Below are positions 1 through 5,159 of a stretch of DNA of 5,159 nt, piece by piece (position 1 is the first letter of the stretch; every line of letters begins with the position of its first letter). Source of the DNA: DASUSF01 sp036375275 (GTDB lineage: Bacteria; Pseudomonadota; Alphaproteobacteria; Geminicoccales; Geminicoccaceae); the NCBI GenBank assembly GCA_036375275.1, contig DASUSF010000026.1, forward strand, positions 1 through 5,159, in the 5' to 3' direction. The notes under the pieces were generated by a model, which worked only from the letters and a program-made list of their open reading frames with translations, did not search any database and was not told where the DNA came from. The position numbers were made by a program, and so were the translations under genes.

Positions 1-2
1 GA

Positions 3-455
3 ACGTCGCGCAGCCGGGGCTGGATCACGACGCTCGCGCTCCTGCTGACCGCCGGCGCCTGCTCTCCGACCGTCAGCACGCACGGTCACCGGCTCGACGA
101 CGAGATGCTCGCCCAGATCGAGCCCGGCCGGACCTCGCGCGACCAGGTGGTCAGCCTGCTCGGCTCGCCCTCCTCGCGCTCCACCTTCGACGACGGCAGC
201 TGGTACTACGTCAGCCGGCGCACCGAACGGAAGTCCTTCTATCAGGAAGACGTGGTCGACCAGCAGGTGGTCACCATCACCTTCGACCAGTCGGGGGTCG
301 TCGAGGCGGTCGAGCGGGGCGCGCTCGAGGACGCCCGGCGGATCCAGCCGGTCGAGCGCGAAACCCCGACCGAGGGCAACGAGCTCTCGCTGCTCGAGCA
401 GTTCATCGGCAACGTCGGTCGGTTCAATCTGCCCGAGACCGAGGCCGAGCGCTGA
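3..455 (+). CDS. bamE: Outer membrane assembly lipoprotein BamE (SmpA/OmlA family), 5' end cut by window edge
   Basis: This is a lipoprotein subunit of the BAM complex, which folds and inserts beta-barrel proteins into the outer membrane from its periplasmic face. The reading frame is open from the window edge, and the start codon lies upstream. The visible N-terminus is the end of a signal peptide: a basic stretch, a hydrophobic core and a lipobox-like LLLTAGAC, with Cys at residue 20 of the visible part, so the mature protein would have about 131 residues. The BamE core follows: an I-x-PG-x-(T/S)-xx-QV helix (IEPGRTSRDQVVSLLGSPSS), then a FDDGSWYYVS strand, then VVTITFDQSGVV. The internal ATG at 105 cannot be the true start, because it would remove the signal peptide and lipid-attachment Cys. 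The C-terminal 45 residues are acidic and poorly conserved. The gene converges on the CoA-transferase-like pair, with 9 bases between the stops. The family call is firm. The -3 Ala of the lipobox is less usual than Leu. Confidence 0.9.
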   Translation, partial: TSRSRGWITTLALLLTAGACSPTVSTHGHRLDDEMLAQIEPGRTSRDQVVSLLGSPSSRSTFDDGSWYYVSRRTERKSFYQEDVVDQQVVTITFDQSGVVEAVERGALEDARRIQPVERETPTEGNELSLLEQFIGNVGRFNLPETEAER

Positions 456-464
456 CGAGGCGGA

Positions 465-1196
465 TCATGCGGCGGCCGGCGCGCCCCAGAGCCGGCGCGC
501 GAACTGCGGATAGATCGAGCCCAGCTGCGGCGCGACCGCGCTCCTGAGCGTCCGCAGTTCCTCCTGGTCCGGAAGCGCCGTCACCGGCAGCGGCTCCTCC
601 ACATCGAAGTCGAAGCCGGTGCGCGCGCGGATGTCGGCGAGATCGCTCCCCGGGTGCACGCTGACCAGCCGGAACCGGCCCTCGTCCCGCTGCCACAGGA
701 ACAGCCCGCGGCCGGTCACCAGGGCGTGCGGCCCGCCGGGGCGATGCGTGCCGGGCGGGCTCGATCCGGCGGCCGAGACGAAATCGACCCGTTCCACCAG
801 GGTCCGCGGCGTATGCTCCTCGCGGAACAGGATGACCTTCGGAATCAGGTGGTAGAGGAAGGCCGAGCCGAACGAGCCCGACCAGCGCACCTGCATCGTC
901 GGATATGCGCCGATGCCTACCAGGTTGACGTTCGCGCCGCCGTCGATCTGGCCCCCCGACAGGAAGAAGGCGTCGATCCGGCCCTGCGCCGCGAGGTCGA
1001 ACAGCGCGACGCTGCCGATCCGGTAGGCCGGGTCGCGGCTGCCGATGATCGAGACCTTCGCTCCCTCGCGCTCGCGCACGAGCAGCGCGGCGGCGCCCGG
1101 GATCGGCGAGAGCACCCCGACCGCGACGTGCCGGCTGCCGGCGAGCAGCCGGGCGATCGTGGTGATCAGGACCTCCTCGGGCGCGGCGGCGGTCAT
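465..1196 (-). CDS. CoA-transferase family I, GctB/IpdB-like subunit B (catalytic Glu apparently absent)
   Basis: A 243-residue protein resembling subunit B of glutaconate CoA-transferase (family I, COG2057-type), cytoplasmic and expected to pair with the subunit A encoded upstream. Family landmarks are GGQID at 81-85, the N-V-N-L-V-G-I-G stretch at 89-96, the R-x-x-G-S-x-G segment at 104-110, E-R-V-D-F-V-S at 135-141, GGPHALVT at 154-161, the VSVHPG turn at 178-183, and TGFDFDV at 193-199. In true transferases a catalytic Glu sits in an E-S-G or E-N-G motif after the first beta-alpha unit. Here the aligned segment reads S-I-I-G-S-R-D (49-55), and the stretch up to GGQID is about 23 residues shorter than in GctB. 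The ATG at 1196 is chosen over the ATG at 1295 because GGAGG lies at 1201-1205, four bases upstream, and because ATGA overlaps the subunit A stop, suggesting translational coupling. The true substrate cannot be read from sequence. A hydrolase-like role, as in IpdAB, is possible. Confidence 0.82.
   Translation of the reverse strand: MTAAAPEEVLITTIARLLAGSRHVAVGVLSPIPGAAALLVREREGAKVSIIGSRDPAYRIGSVALFDLAAQGRIDAFFLSGGQIDGGANVNLVGIGAYPTMQVRWSGSFGSAFLYHLIPKVILFREEHTPRTLVERVDFVSAAGSSPPGTHRPGGPHALVTGRGLFLWQRDEGRFRLVSVHPGSDLADIRARTGFDFDVEEPLPVTALPDQEELRTLRSAVAPQLGSIYPQFARRLWGAPAAA
479..500. terminator. Possible bidirectional hairpin at the bamE / CoA-transferase-like convergent junction
   Basis: A 7-bp GC-only stem (GCGCGCC at 479-485 with GGCGCGC at 494-500) and an 8-base loop start 23 bases past the bamE stop. 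It lies inside the last codons of the opposing gene. No T-run follows on either strand, so this is a weak candidate. GC stems of this size are common by chance in such DNA. Confidence 0.2.
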
Positions 1197-1999
1197 GCCG
1201 CCTCCGCCACCGGCTCGAGCCACGTCCCGACCGGGCGCCCGTCGCGCGCCCGCTCGACGTAGCGGCGGATGGCCGCCGCATCCTCGCCGTAGCACCCGCG
1301 CAGGGCGAGTGGCCGGCAGCCTCCGGGCGCGGGCGCGACCGCCTCGACGTAGAACGCGGGGATGGTGCCAGCCGCGAACACCGGATCGGCCATCAGATCG
1401 GCGTCCATCACTTCTTCGACCGTGACCAGGACCCGGTGCGCGGCGTGGGCGATGATTCGGAGCCCCTCCTCCTCACCGATCCACACGTTCCCCTGGCGGT
1501 CGGCGCGAACCGCATGCAGCAGCCCGAAGTCGGGCCGGAGCGCCGGAAGGACGACGATCGGATCGTCCTTCCGGAACGGGTTGTCGATCACCTGCCAGTC
1601 GTGCCGGTGGGCCAGGACGTCGGTGCCGAGCACGCCCCGGATCGGGATGAACGGGATGCCTTTGCCGCCCGCCTGCAGCGCCGCGTAGATCGCCGGGCAG
1701 GTGGCATCGAGCGGTCGCACCCGCCCGCTCTTCACCGCCCGCGCGAAGGCGGGCGCGGCGCCGTGCTCGCCGAGCGTCACCCCCGAGGTCTCGACCGTGG
1801 CGACGCAGCCCGCGCCGATCAGGAGGTCGACCGCCAGTCCGCCGGTCGGGACGGTGATCACGTGCAAGCCCCGGACCGCCTGCGCGACGAGCGCCCGCGC
1901 CAAGGCGACCGGCGCCTGATCCTTGAAGATCGCGACGCTCGCGCCGTCCGGAACCCGCGCCGCCAGCGCCTCGACGTCGCTCACGATCGGCCCGCCCAT
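1193..1999 (-). CDS. CoA-transferase family I, GctA/IpdA-like subunit A
   Basis: A 268-residue protein of the GctA type (COG1788-like), the expected partner of the downstream subunit B. Conserved blocks in order are: a short N-terminal beta-alpha unit (residues 19-42); PTGGLAVDLLIGAG at 51-64; the VETSGVTLGEHGAAP segment at 69-83; GIPFIPIRGVLGTDVL at 114-129; VIDNPF at 137-142; the LLHAVRADRQGNVWIG stretch at 160-175; VTVEEV at 192-197; and the P-A-F-Y-V-E-A-V-A-P-A-P-G-G C-terminal motif at 214-227. GctA of Acidaminococcus is about 50 residues longer at the C-terminus. The GG of its N-terminal loop seems missing here (VAIFKDQAP). The frame stays open far upstream, over hppA, but the ATG at 1999 is chosen because GGAGG lies six bases before it and family similarity begins there. 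It is first in a two-gene unit and overlaps subunit B by four bases. Family membership is solid; substrate and reaction type are unknown. Confidence 0.85.
   Translation of the reverse strand: MGGPIVSDVEALAARVPDGASVAIFKDQAPVALARALVAQAVRGLHVITVPTGGLAVDLLIGAGCVATVETSGVTLGEHGAAPAFARAVKSGRVRPLDATCPAIYAALQAGGKGIPFIPIRGVLGTDVLAHRHDWQVIDNPFRKDDPIVVLPALRPDFGLLHAVRADRQGNVWIGEEEGLRIIAHAAHRVLVTVEEVMDADLMADPVFAAGTIPAFYVEAVAPAPGGCRPLALRGCYGEDAAAIRRYVERARDGRPVGTWLEPVAEAA
1201..1205 (-). promoter_or_regulatory. Ribosome binding site of the subunit B gene
   Basis: GGAGG on the - strand, four bases before the ATG at 1196, inside the last codons of subunit A. It decides the start of subunit B against the longer open frame that begins at 1295, whose extra 33 residues are Arg/Gly-rich and overlap subunit A. 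Confidence 0.65.
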
Positions 2000-2005
2000 C
2001 GACCG

Positions 2006-2010
2006 CCTCC
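2006..2010 (-). promoter_or_regulatory. Ribosome binding site of the subunit A gene
   Basis: GGAGG on the - strand, six bases before the ATG at 1999. It fixes the start of subunit A even though the frame is open for almost 2.4 kb further upstream. Confidence 0.7.
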
Positions 2011-2099
2011 ATGCCGCCGTTCCCGGAAAGATGGTGGCGCCGGAGGTCCGGCGCCACGTCGTCCGGCGAGGCTCGGGCAGCGGGCGGCCGTCCCGTGAT

Positions 2100-2119
2100 C
2101 GCCGGGGCCAAGCCCGGCG
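2100..2119 (-). terminator. Weak hairpin downstream of hppA
   Basis: A 7-bp all-GC stem (2100-2106 with 2113-2119) with a 6-base loop, about 90 bases past the hppA stop. There is no U-tract on the - strand side, so it could be a factor-dependent or attenuating structure, or chance. Confidence 0.22.
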
Positions 2120-2208
2120 CTCACAGGATGCGTTCGTGTCACCGCGGCAGCGCCGCCGGGTCCGACCTGCAGGTCCGGCCGATCGCGCCTCGCGCCGCTC
2201 CGGCCGGG

Positions 2209-4302
2209 TCATCCCTGGCCGAGGGCGGCGAGGATCAGCAGTGCCACGATGTTGATGATCTTGATCATCGGGTTGATCGCCGGACCGGCGGTGTCCTTGT
2301 AGGGATCCCCCACCGTGTCGCCGGTGATCGCGGCGTGGTGGGCATCCGAGCCCTTGCCGCCGTAGTTGCCGTCCTCGATGAACTTCTTGGCGTTGTCCCA
2401 GGCGCCGCCGCCCGAGGTCATGCTGATCGCGACGAAGATGCCGGTGATGATCGTCCCGAGCAGCATCGCGCCGAGGCTCGCGAAGGCCGCGGCCTGCCCG
2501 CCGATCATGTTGATCACGAAGTACAGCACGATCGGCGCCAGCACCGGCAGCAGCGACGGCACGATCATCTCCTTGATCGCCGCCTTGGTCAGCATGTCGA
2601 CCGCGCGCGAGTAATCCGGCCGGGACGTGCCGGCCATGATCCCGCTGTCCTCGCGGAACTGCCGGCGCACCTCCTCCACGATCGCGCTCGCCGAGCGCCC
2701 CACCGCCTGCATGGCGAGCGAGCCGAACAGGTAGGGCAGCAGGCCGCCGATGAACAGGCCGACCAGGACGAACGGGTCGGAGAGCGTGAACTGCACGTCG
2801 AGCAGCGGGAAGTAGTGGCGGAGATCCTCGACGTACGCCGCGAACAGGACCAGCGCCGCGAGCGCCGCCGAGCCGATCGCGTAGCCCTTGGTCACCGCCT
2901 TGGTGGTGTTGCCGACCGCGTCGAGCGCGTCGGTGGTGTCGCGCACCTCGCCCGGCAGGTCGGCCATCTCGGCGATGCCGCCGGCGTTGTCGGTCACCGG
3001 CCCGTAGGCGTCGAGCGAGACGACGAGGCCGGTCAGGGCGAGCATCGTGGTCGCCGCCACGCCGATGCCGTAGAGCCCGGCCGACAGGTAGGCGAGCAGG
3101 ATGCCGGCGCAGATCACGACCACCGGCAGCGCGGTCGCCTCCATCGACACCGCGAGACCCTGGATGATGTTCGTCCCGTGCCCGGTCCGGGACGACTCGG
3201 CGATCCGCTGGACCGGCCGGTGGTTGGTCCCGGTGTAGTAGTCGGTGATCCACATCAGGCAGCCGGTGACCAGGAGGCCGACCAGGGTGCATCCGTACAC
3301 GCCATAGCCGGTGAAGGTCGAGCCGCCGCCCTCGTAGATGGTGTCGCCGCCGAGGAACAGGAGCGTCACCGGGATCAGTGCGATCGCCGAGATGATCGCG
3401 GCGCCGAGGAAGCCCTTGTAGAGCGCCGCCATGATGTCGCGGTTGGGACCGAGCTTGACCATGAAGGTCCCGGCGACCGAGGCGAGCAGGCACACCCCGC
3501 CGACCAGGAGCGGGAAGAGCATGAGCGAGGGCTGGACGCTCTCGGTGAAGAAGATCGCGCCGAGCAGCATCGTCGCGACCACGGTCACGCAGTAGGTCTC
3601 GAACAGGTCCGCGGCCATGCCGGCGCAGTCGCCGACGTTGTCGCCGACGTTGTCCGCGATCACCGCGGGGTTGCGCGGGTCGTCCTCGGGGATCCCGGCC
3701 TCGATCTTGCCGACCAGATCGGCGCCGACGTCCGCCCCCTTGGTGAAGATGCCGCCGCCAAGCCGGGCGAAGATCGAGATCAGCGAGGCGCCGAAGGACA
3801 ACCCGATCAGGGCCTCGAGGATCGAGCGGACCTCGACCCCGAGGATCATCAGCAGGCCGTAGTAGACCGACACCGCGAGCAGGCCGAGGGCGACCACCAG
3901 AAGGCCGGTGATCGCGCCGGCCCGGAAGGCGACGTCGAGCGCGCGGGCGAGACTGTGCCGCGCCGCCTCCGCGGTGCGCACGTTCGCCCGCACCGAGACG
4001 TTCATGCCGATGTAGCCGGTGGCGCCCGAGAGCACCGCGCCGATCAGGTAGCCGAAGCCGACGTGGAATCCCAGGAAGATCCAGAGCAGGAGGAAGATGA
4101 CGCCGCCCGCGGCGGCGATGGTCATGTATTGCCGGTTGAGGTAGGCGGTCGCCCCTTCCTGGATCGCGCCGGCGATCTCCTGCATGCGCGCGGTGCCGGC
4201 CGGCTGGGCGAGAATGAGTGTCCGGTTCTGCAGGCCGTAGACGACCCCGAGCCCTCCGCAGGCCACGATGAGAACGTAAAGGATCCAGTCGATGCCTGCC
4301 AT
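2209..4302 (-). CDS. hppA: K+-independent proton-translocating membrane pyrophosphatase
   Basis: This integral inner-membrane enzyme couples hydrolysis of pyrophosphate to proton export (about 16 membrane helices in the family), saving energy released by biosynthesis. At 697 residues it is full length compared with the roughly 700 of Rhodospirillum rubrum. Substrate- and Mg-binding motifs are all present: FTKGADVGADLVGK at 186-199, EDDPRNPAVIADNVGDNVGDCAG at 206-228, the DAYGPVTDNAGGIAEM segment at 431-446, WDNAKKFIE at 635-643, and GDTVGDPYKDTAGP at 661-674. GNTTKAVTKG at 464-473 has Lys468 and Thr471 at the positions that are Lys/Thr in K+-independent and Ala/Gly in K+-dependent enzymes, so this is a K+-independent H+ pump. 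Residues 655-656 are His-His where many homologues have His-Lys. The start at 4302 has GAGG five bases upstream and gives the normal N-terminus. A promoter lies about 55 bases upstream. The neighbours are ssb (upstream, same strand) and the CoA-transferase-like pair. Confidence 0.97.
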   Translation of the reverse strand: MAGIDWILYVLIVACGGLGVVYGLQNRTLILAQPAGTARMQEIAGAIQEGATAYLNRQYMTIAAAGGVIFLLLWIFLGFHVGFGYLIGAVLSGATGYIGMNVSVRANVRTAEAARHSLARALDVAFRAGAITGLLVVALGLLAVSVYYGLLMILGVEVRSILEALIGLSFGASLISIFARLGGGIFTKGADVGADLVGKIEAGIPEDDPRNPAVIADNVGDNVGDCAGMAADLFETYCVTVVATMLLGAIFFTESVQPSLMLFPLLVGGVCLLASVAGTFMVKLGPNRDIMAALYKGFLGAAIISAIALIPVTLLFLGGDTIYEGGGSTFTGYGVYGCTLVGLLVTGCLMWITDYYTGTNHRPVQRIAESSRTGHGTNIIQGLAVSMEATALPVVVICAGILLAYLSAGLYGIGVAATTMLALTGLVVSLDAYGPVTDNAGGIAEMADLPGEVRDTTDALDAVGNTTKAVTKGYAIGSAALAALVLFAAYVEDLRHYFPLLDVQFTLSDPFVLVGLFIGGLLPYLFGSLAMQAVGRSASAIVEEVRRQFREDSGIMAGTSRPDYSRAVDMLTKAAIKEMIVPSLLPVLAPIVLYFVINMIGGQAAAFASLGAMLLGTIITGIFVAISMTSGGGAWDNAKKFIEDGNYGGKGSDAHHAAITGDTVGDPYKDTAGPAINPMIKIINIVALLILAALGQG

Positions 4303-4305
4303 CTG

Positions 4306-4311
4306 CCCCTC
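4306..4311 (-). promoter_or_regulatory. Ribosome binding site of hppA
   Basis: GAGGGG on the - strand, three bases before the ATG at 4302 (five bases if only GAGG is counted). It is consistent with the start giving the N-terminus MAGIDWILYV. Confidence 0.55.
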
Positions 4312-4356
4312 GATGCTGATGCTTGTGCCCGTGCGGCTCCGGGCCGCGGCGCGCGA

Positions 4357-4385
4357 AACCTAGAAGATGCGTCATTTGGTGACAA
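4357..4385 (-). promoter_or_regulatory. Candidate sigma70-type promoter of hppA
   Basis: On the - strand, TTGTCA (4385-4380, five of six matches to the -35 consensus) is followed after exactly 17 bases by TAGGTT (4362-4357, three of six matches to the -10 consensus, keeping the T-A at the start and final T). The segment is a local AT-richer island in GC-rich DNA. Transcription would begin near 4350 and give a leader of roughly 48 bases. The -10 box is weak, so this is a prediction only. Confidence 0.4.
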
Positions 4386-4532
4386 GCGAGGCTCGCGCGG
4401 CGGCATGCCGCAAGCGATGCCGTGGCACGGCGGCGATGCGTCCCCTCCGCGATCCGTCGAAGTGACCCGCAGCCGTGGCGCCTCCAGGCGACCTGAGGGC
4501 GCGATCAGCCGTCGATCACCGGGCCTGGCTGC
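4386..4532. other. Upstream region of hppA with palindromes and a direct repeat
   Basis: No gene is seen. Just upstream of the candidate -35 lie a 12-bp palindrome GCGGCATGCCGC (4400-4411), an inverted repeat GCCGTG-g-CACGGC (4419-4431), and a direct repeat GCGATGC at 4414-4420 and 4433-4439 flanking it. They could be a regulator site for hppA or chance in GC-rich sequence. The rest up to 4532 shows no clear signal. Confidence 0.3.
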
Positions 4533-4584
4533 GCATCGTGTCCGGGAGCGGAGCGGGGCGGCCGGAGGCCGCCCTCCACGATGC
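4533..4584 (-). terminator. Terminator-like nested hairpin after ssb
   Basis: The core is a perfect 8-bp stem, GGGCGGCC (4556-4563) with GGCCGCCC (4567-4574), closed by a 3-base loop and starting 13 bases past the ssb stop. A second perfect 8-bp pair, GCATCGTG (4533-4540) with CACGATGC (4577-4584), encloses it, with a 15-base bulge on one side and 2 bases on the other. There is no T-run, as is common in high-GC alphaproteobacteria. It most likely ends or stabilises the ssb transcript and insulates hppA. Confidence 0.5.
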
Positions 4585-4587
4585 TAT

Positions 4588-5136
4588 CTAGAAGGGGATC
4601 TCGTCGTCGAGGTCGTCGTAGTCGTCGCCCTGAGCGCGGCCGCCTGCGGCACCCCCACTGGCACCGGCGCCAGCGCCGCCACCGCCGCGCTGCTGCGGCG
4701 GCCGGGCCGGGCGAGGCTGCGACGGGGTGCGGCCCCAGTCGCCCATGTCGTCGCCCGCGCCCGGGCTCATCGCCGCGTCGTCGCCGCGCCCGCCGAGCAG
4801 CACGAGCTCGCCCCGGAAGCGCTGCAGCACGACCTCGGTAGTGTACTTCTCCTGCCCCTGCTGGTCGGTCCACTTCCGGGTCTGGAGCTGGCCCTCGAGG
4901 TACACCGAGCGGCCCTTCTGCAGGTACTTCTCGGCGACCTCGCCGAGGCGCTCGTTGAAGATCACCACGCGGTGCCATTCGGTCCGGTCGCGCATCTCGC
5001 CCGAGTTGCGGTCGCGCCAGCGCTCGGACGTGGCGACGGCAAGATGGACGATCTTGGCGCCGTCGTTGGTGTAGCGGACCTCGGGATCGCGGCCGAGGTT
5101 GCCGATCAGGGTGACCTTGTTGACGCTCCCGGCCAT
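4588..5136 (-). CDS. ssb: Single-stranded DNA-binding protein SSB
   Basis: SSB coats single-stranded DNA as a homotetramer in replication, recombination and repair, and recruits partner enzymes through its C-terminal tip. The protein has 182 residues. An OB fold spans about 1-114, beginning MAGSVNKVTLIGNLGRDPEV, with the DNA-stacking aromatics Trp40, Trp54 and Phe60 at the same positions as in E. coli SSB and Trp89 one residue later than its Trp88. His55 of the tetramer interface is also kept. Residues 115-170 form a flexible linker rich in Gly, Pro, Gln and Ala, with a pure Gly/Ala/Ser run at 151-166. The protein ends with the acidic DDLDDEIPF tip that binds partner proteins. The ATG at 5136 has AAGGAG eight bases upstream and gives the canonical N-terminus. 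The promoter lies beyond the window edge. A strong hairpin follows the stop. The gene is complete and shows nothing damaged. Confidence 0.98.
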   Translation of the reverse strand: MAGSVNKVTLIGNLGRDPEVRYTNDGAKIVHLAVATSERWRDRNSGEMRDRTEWHRVVIFNERLGEVAEKYLQKGRSVYLEGQLQTRKWTDQQGQEKYTTEVVLQRFRGELVLLGGRGDDAAMSPGAGDDMGDWGRTPSQPRPARPPQQRGGGGAGAGASGGAAGGRAQGDDYDDLDDEIPF

Positions 5137-5144
5137 CGACTTCG

Positions 5145-5150
5145 CTCCTT
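5145..5150 (-). promoter_or_regulatory. Ribosome binding site of ssb
   Basis: AAGGAG on the - strand, eight bases before the ATG at 5136. It is the best Shine-Dalgarno match in the window and supports this start. Confidence 0.7.
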
Positions 5151-5159
5151 CGCTTGCGA

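Larger units (their letters stand above)
2000..2208. other. Intergenic gap between hppA and the CoA-transferase-like genes
   Basis: These 209 bases hold no convincing gene. On the - strand they contain the 3' flank of hppA and the leader of subunit A. Visible structure: a 7-bp inverted repeat with a 6-base loop at 2100-2119 (CGCCGGG / CCCGGCG), a 12-bp perfect palindrome at 2164-2175 (GACCTGCAGGTC), and 6-bp arms CCGGCC / GGCCGG at 2175-2180 and 2202-2207. None is followed by a T-run. No -35/-10 pair I would defend was found for the CoA genes, so read-through from hppA cannot be excluded. Confidence 0.5.

Noticed and set aside
105..455. Start of bamE at the internal ATG at 105
   Set aside because: The same frame is open to the window edge and encodes a signal peptide with a lipobox, which BamE needs for outer-membrane anchoring.
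654..1262. Open frames on the + strand opposite the CoA-transferase-like genes (also 1045-1425 and 1436-2098)
   Set aside because: Antisense to genes with clear family motifs; composition is that of a codon-bias shadow, and no family motif is seen in them.
424..1281. 285-codon open frame on the - strand overlapping subunit B
   Set aside because: Arg/Gly/Ala-rich composition with no recognisable domain. The overlapping frame encodes a clear family member with an RBS and start overlap.
2125..2146. GTGACA on the - strand as a -35 box for the CoA-transferase-like genes
   Set aside because: At 16-18 bases downstream there is only GC-rich sequence with no usable -10 box.
2164..2175. Perfect palindrome GACCTGCAGGTC as an operator or hppA terminator
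   Set aside because: As a hairpin it has only four base pairs around a 4-base loop, has no T-run, and palindromes of this length are expected by chance in 5 kb of GC-rich DNA.
2000..4375. Very long open frame on the - strand continuing upstream of subunit A and overlapping hppA in another frame
   Set aside because: Its translation over hppA is an Arg/Gly/Asp/His-rich sequence typical of an off-frame reading of GC-rich DNA. Only the last 268 codons encode the CoA-transferase-like subunit, and that part has its own RBS.
4505..4978. Open frame on the - strand overlapping ssb in another frame
   Set aside because: Arg/Pro-rich shadow of ssb with no family features; ssb itself is complete and canonical.

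Overview
The window is a high-G+C stretch (roughly two thirds G+C or more by eye) with the protein complement of an alphaproteobacterium, most likely Rhodospirillales-like. That placement rests on a K+-independent proton-pumping pyrophosphatase, an alphaproteobacterial-type BamE lipoprotein and an SSB with a long Gly/Pro/Gln-rich tail. It is an inference from protein style, not a measured phylogeny.

Layout from left to right: the 3' part of bamE on the + strand (to 455) runs convergently, with only 9 bases between stop codons, into a two-gene unit on the - strand. That unit encodes a family I CoA-transferase-like pair: subunit B at 465-1196 and subunit A at 1193-1999. The two genes overlap by four bases (ATGA), and subunit A is translated first. 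A 209-base gap with weak GC hairpins separates them from hppA (2209-4302, - strand), a full-length membrane pyrophosphatase. A 285-base gap follows, holding a plausible sigma70-type promoter for hppA and a strong hairpin just past the end of ssb. Then comes ssb itself (4588-5136, - strand), complete and with a good ribosome binding site. No RNA gene, mobile element or CRISPR array was seen.

Functionally these are mostly housekeeping genes: outer-membrane protein assembly (BamE), energy conservation from pyrophosphate (HppA) and DNA replication/repair (SSB). The part with an open question is the CoA-transferase-like pair. It clearly resembles glutaconate CoA-transferase subunits, but the B subunit appears to lack the catalytic glutamate and about 23 residues after it, and the A subunit appears to lack the N-terminal Gly-Gly loop. 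Its reaction may therefore not be a standard CoA transfer. Nothing else in the window points to a new multi-gene system.
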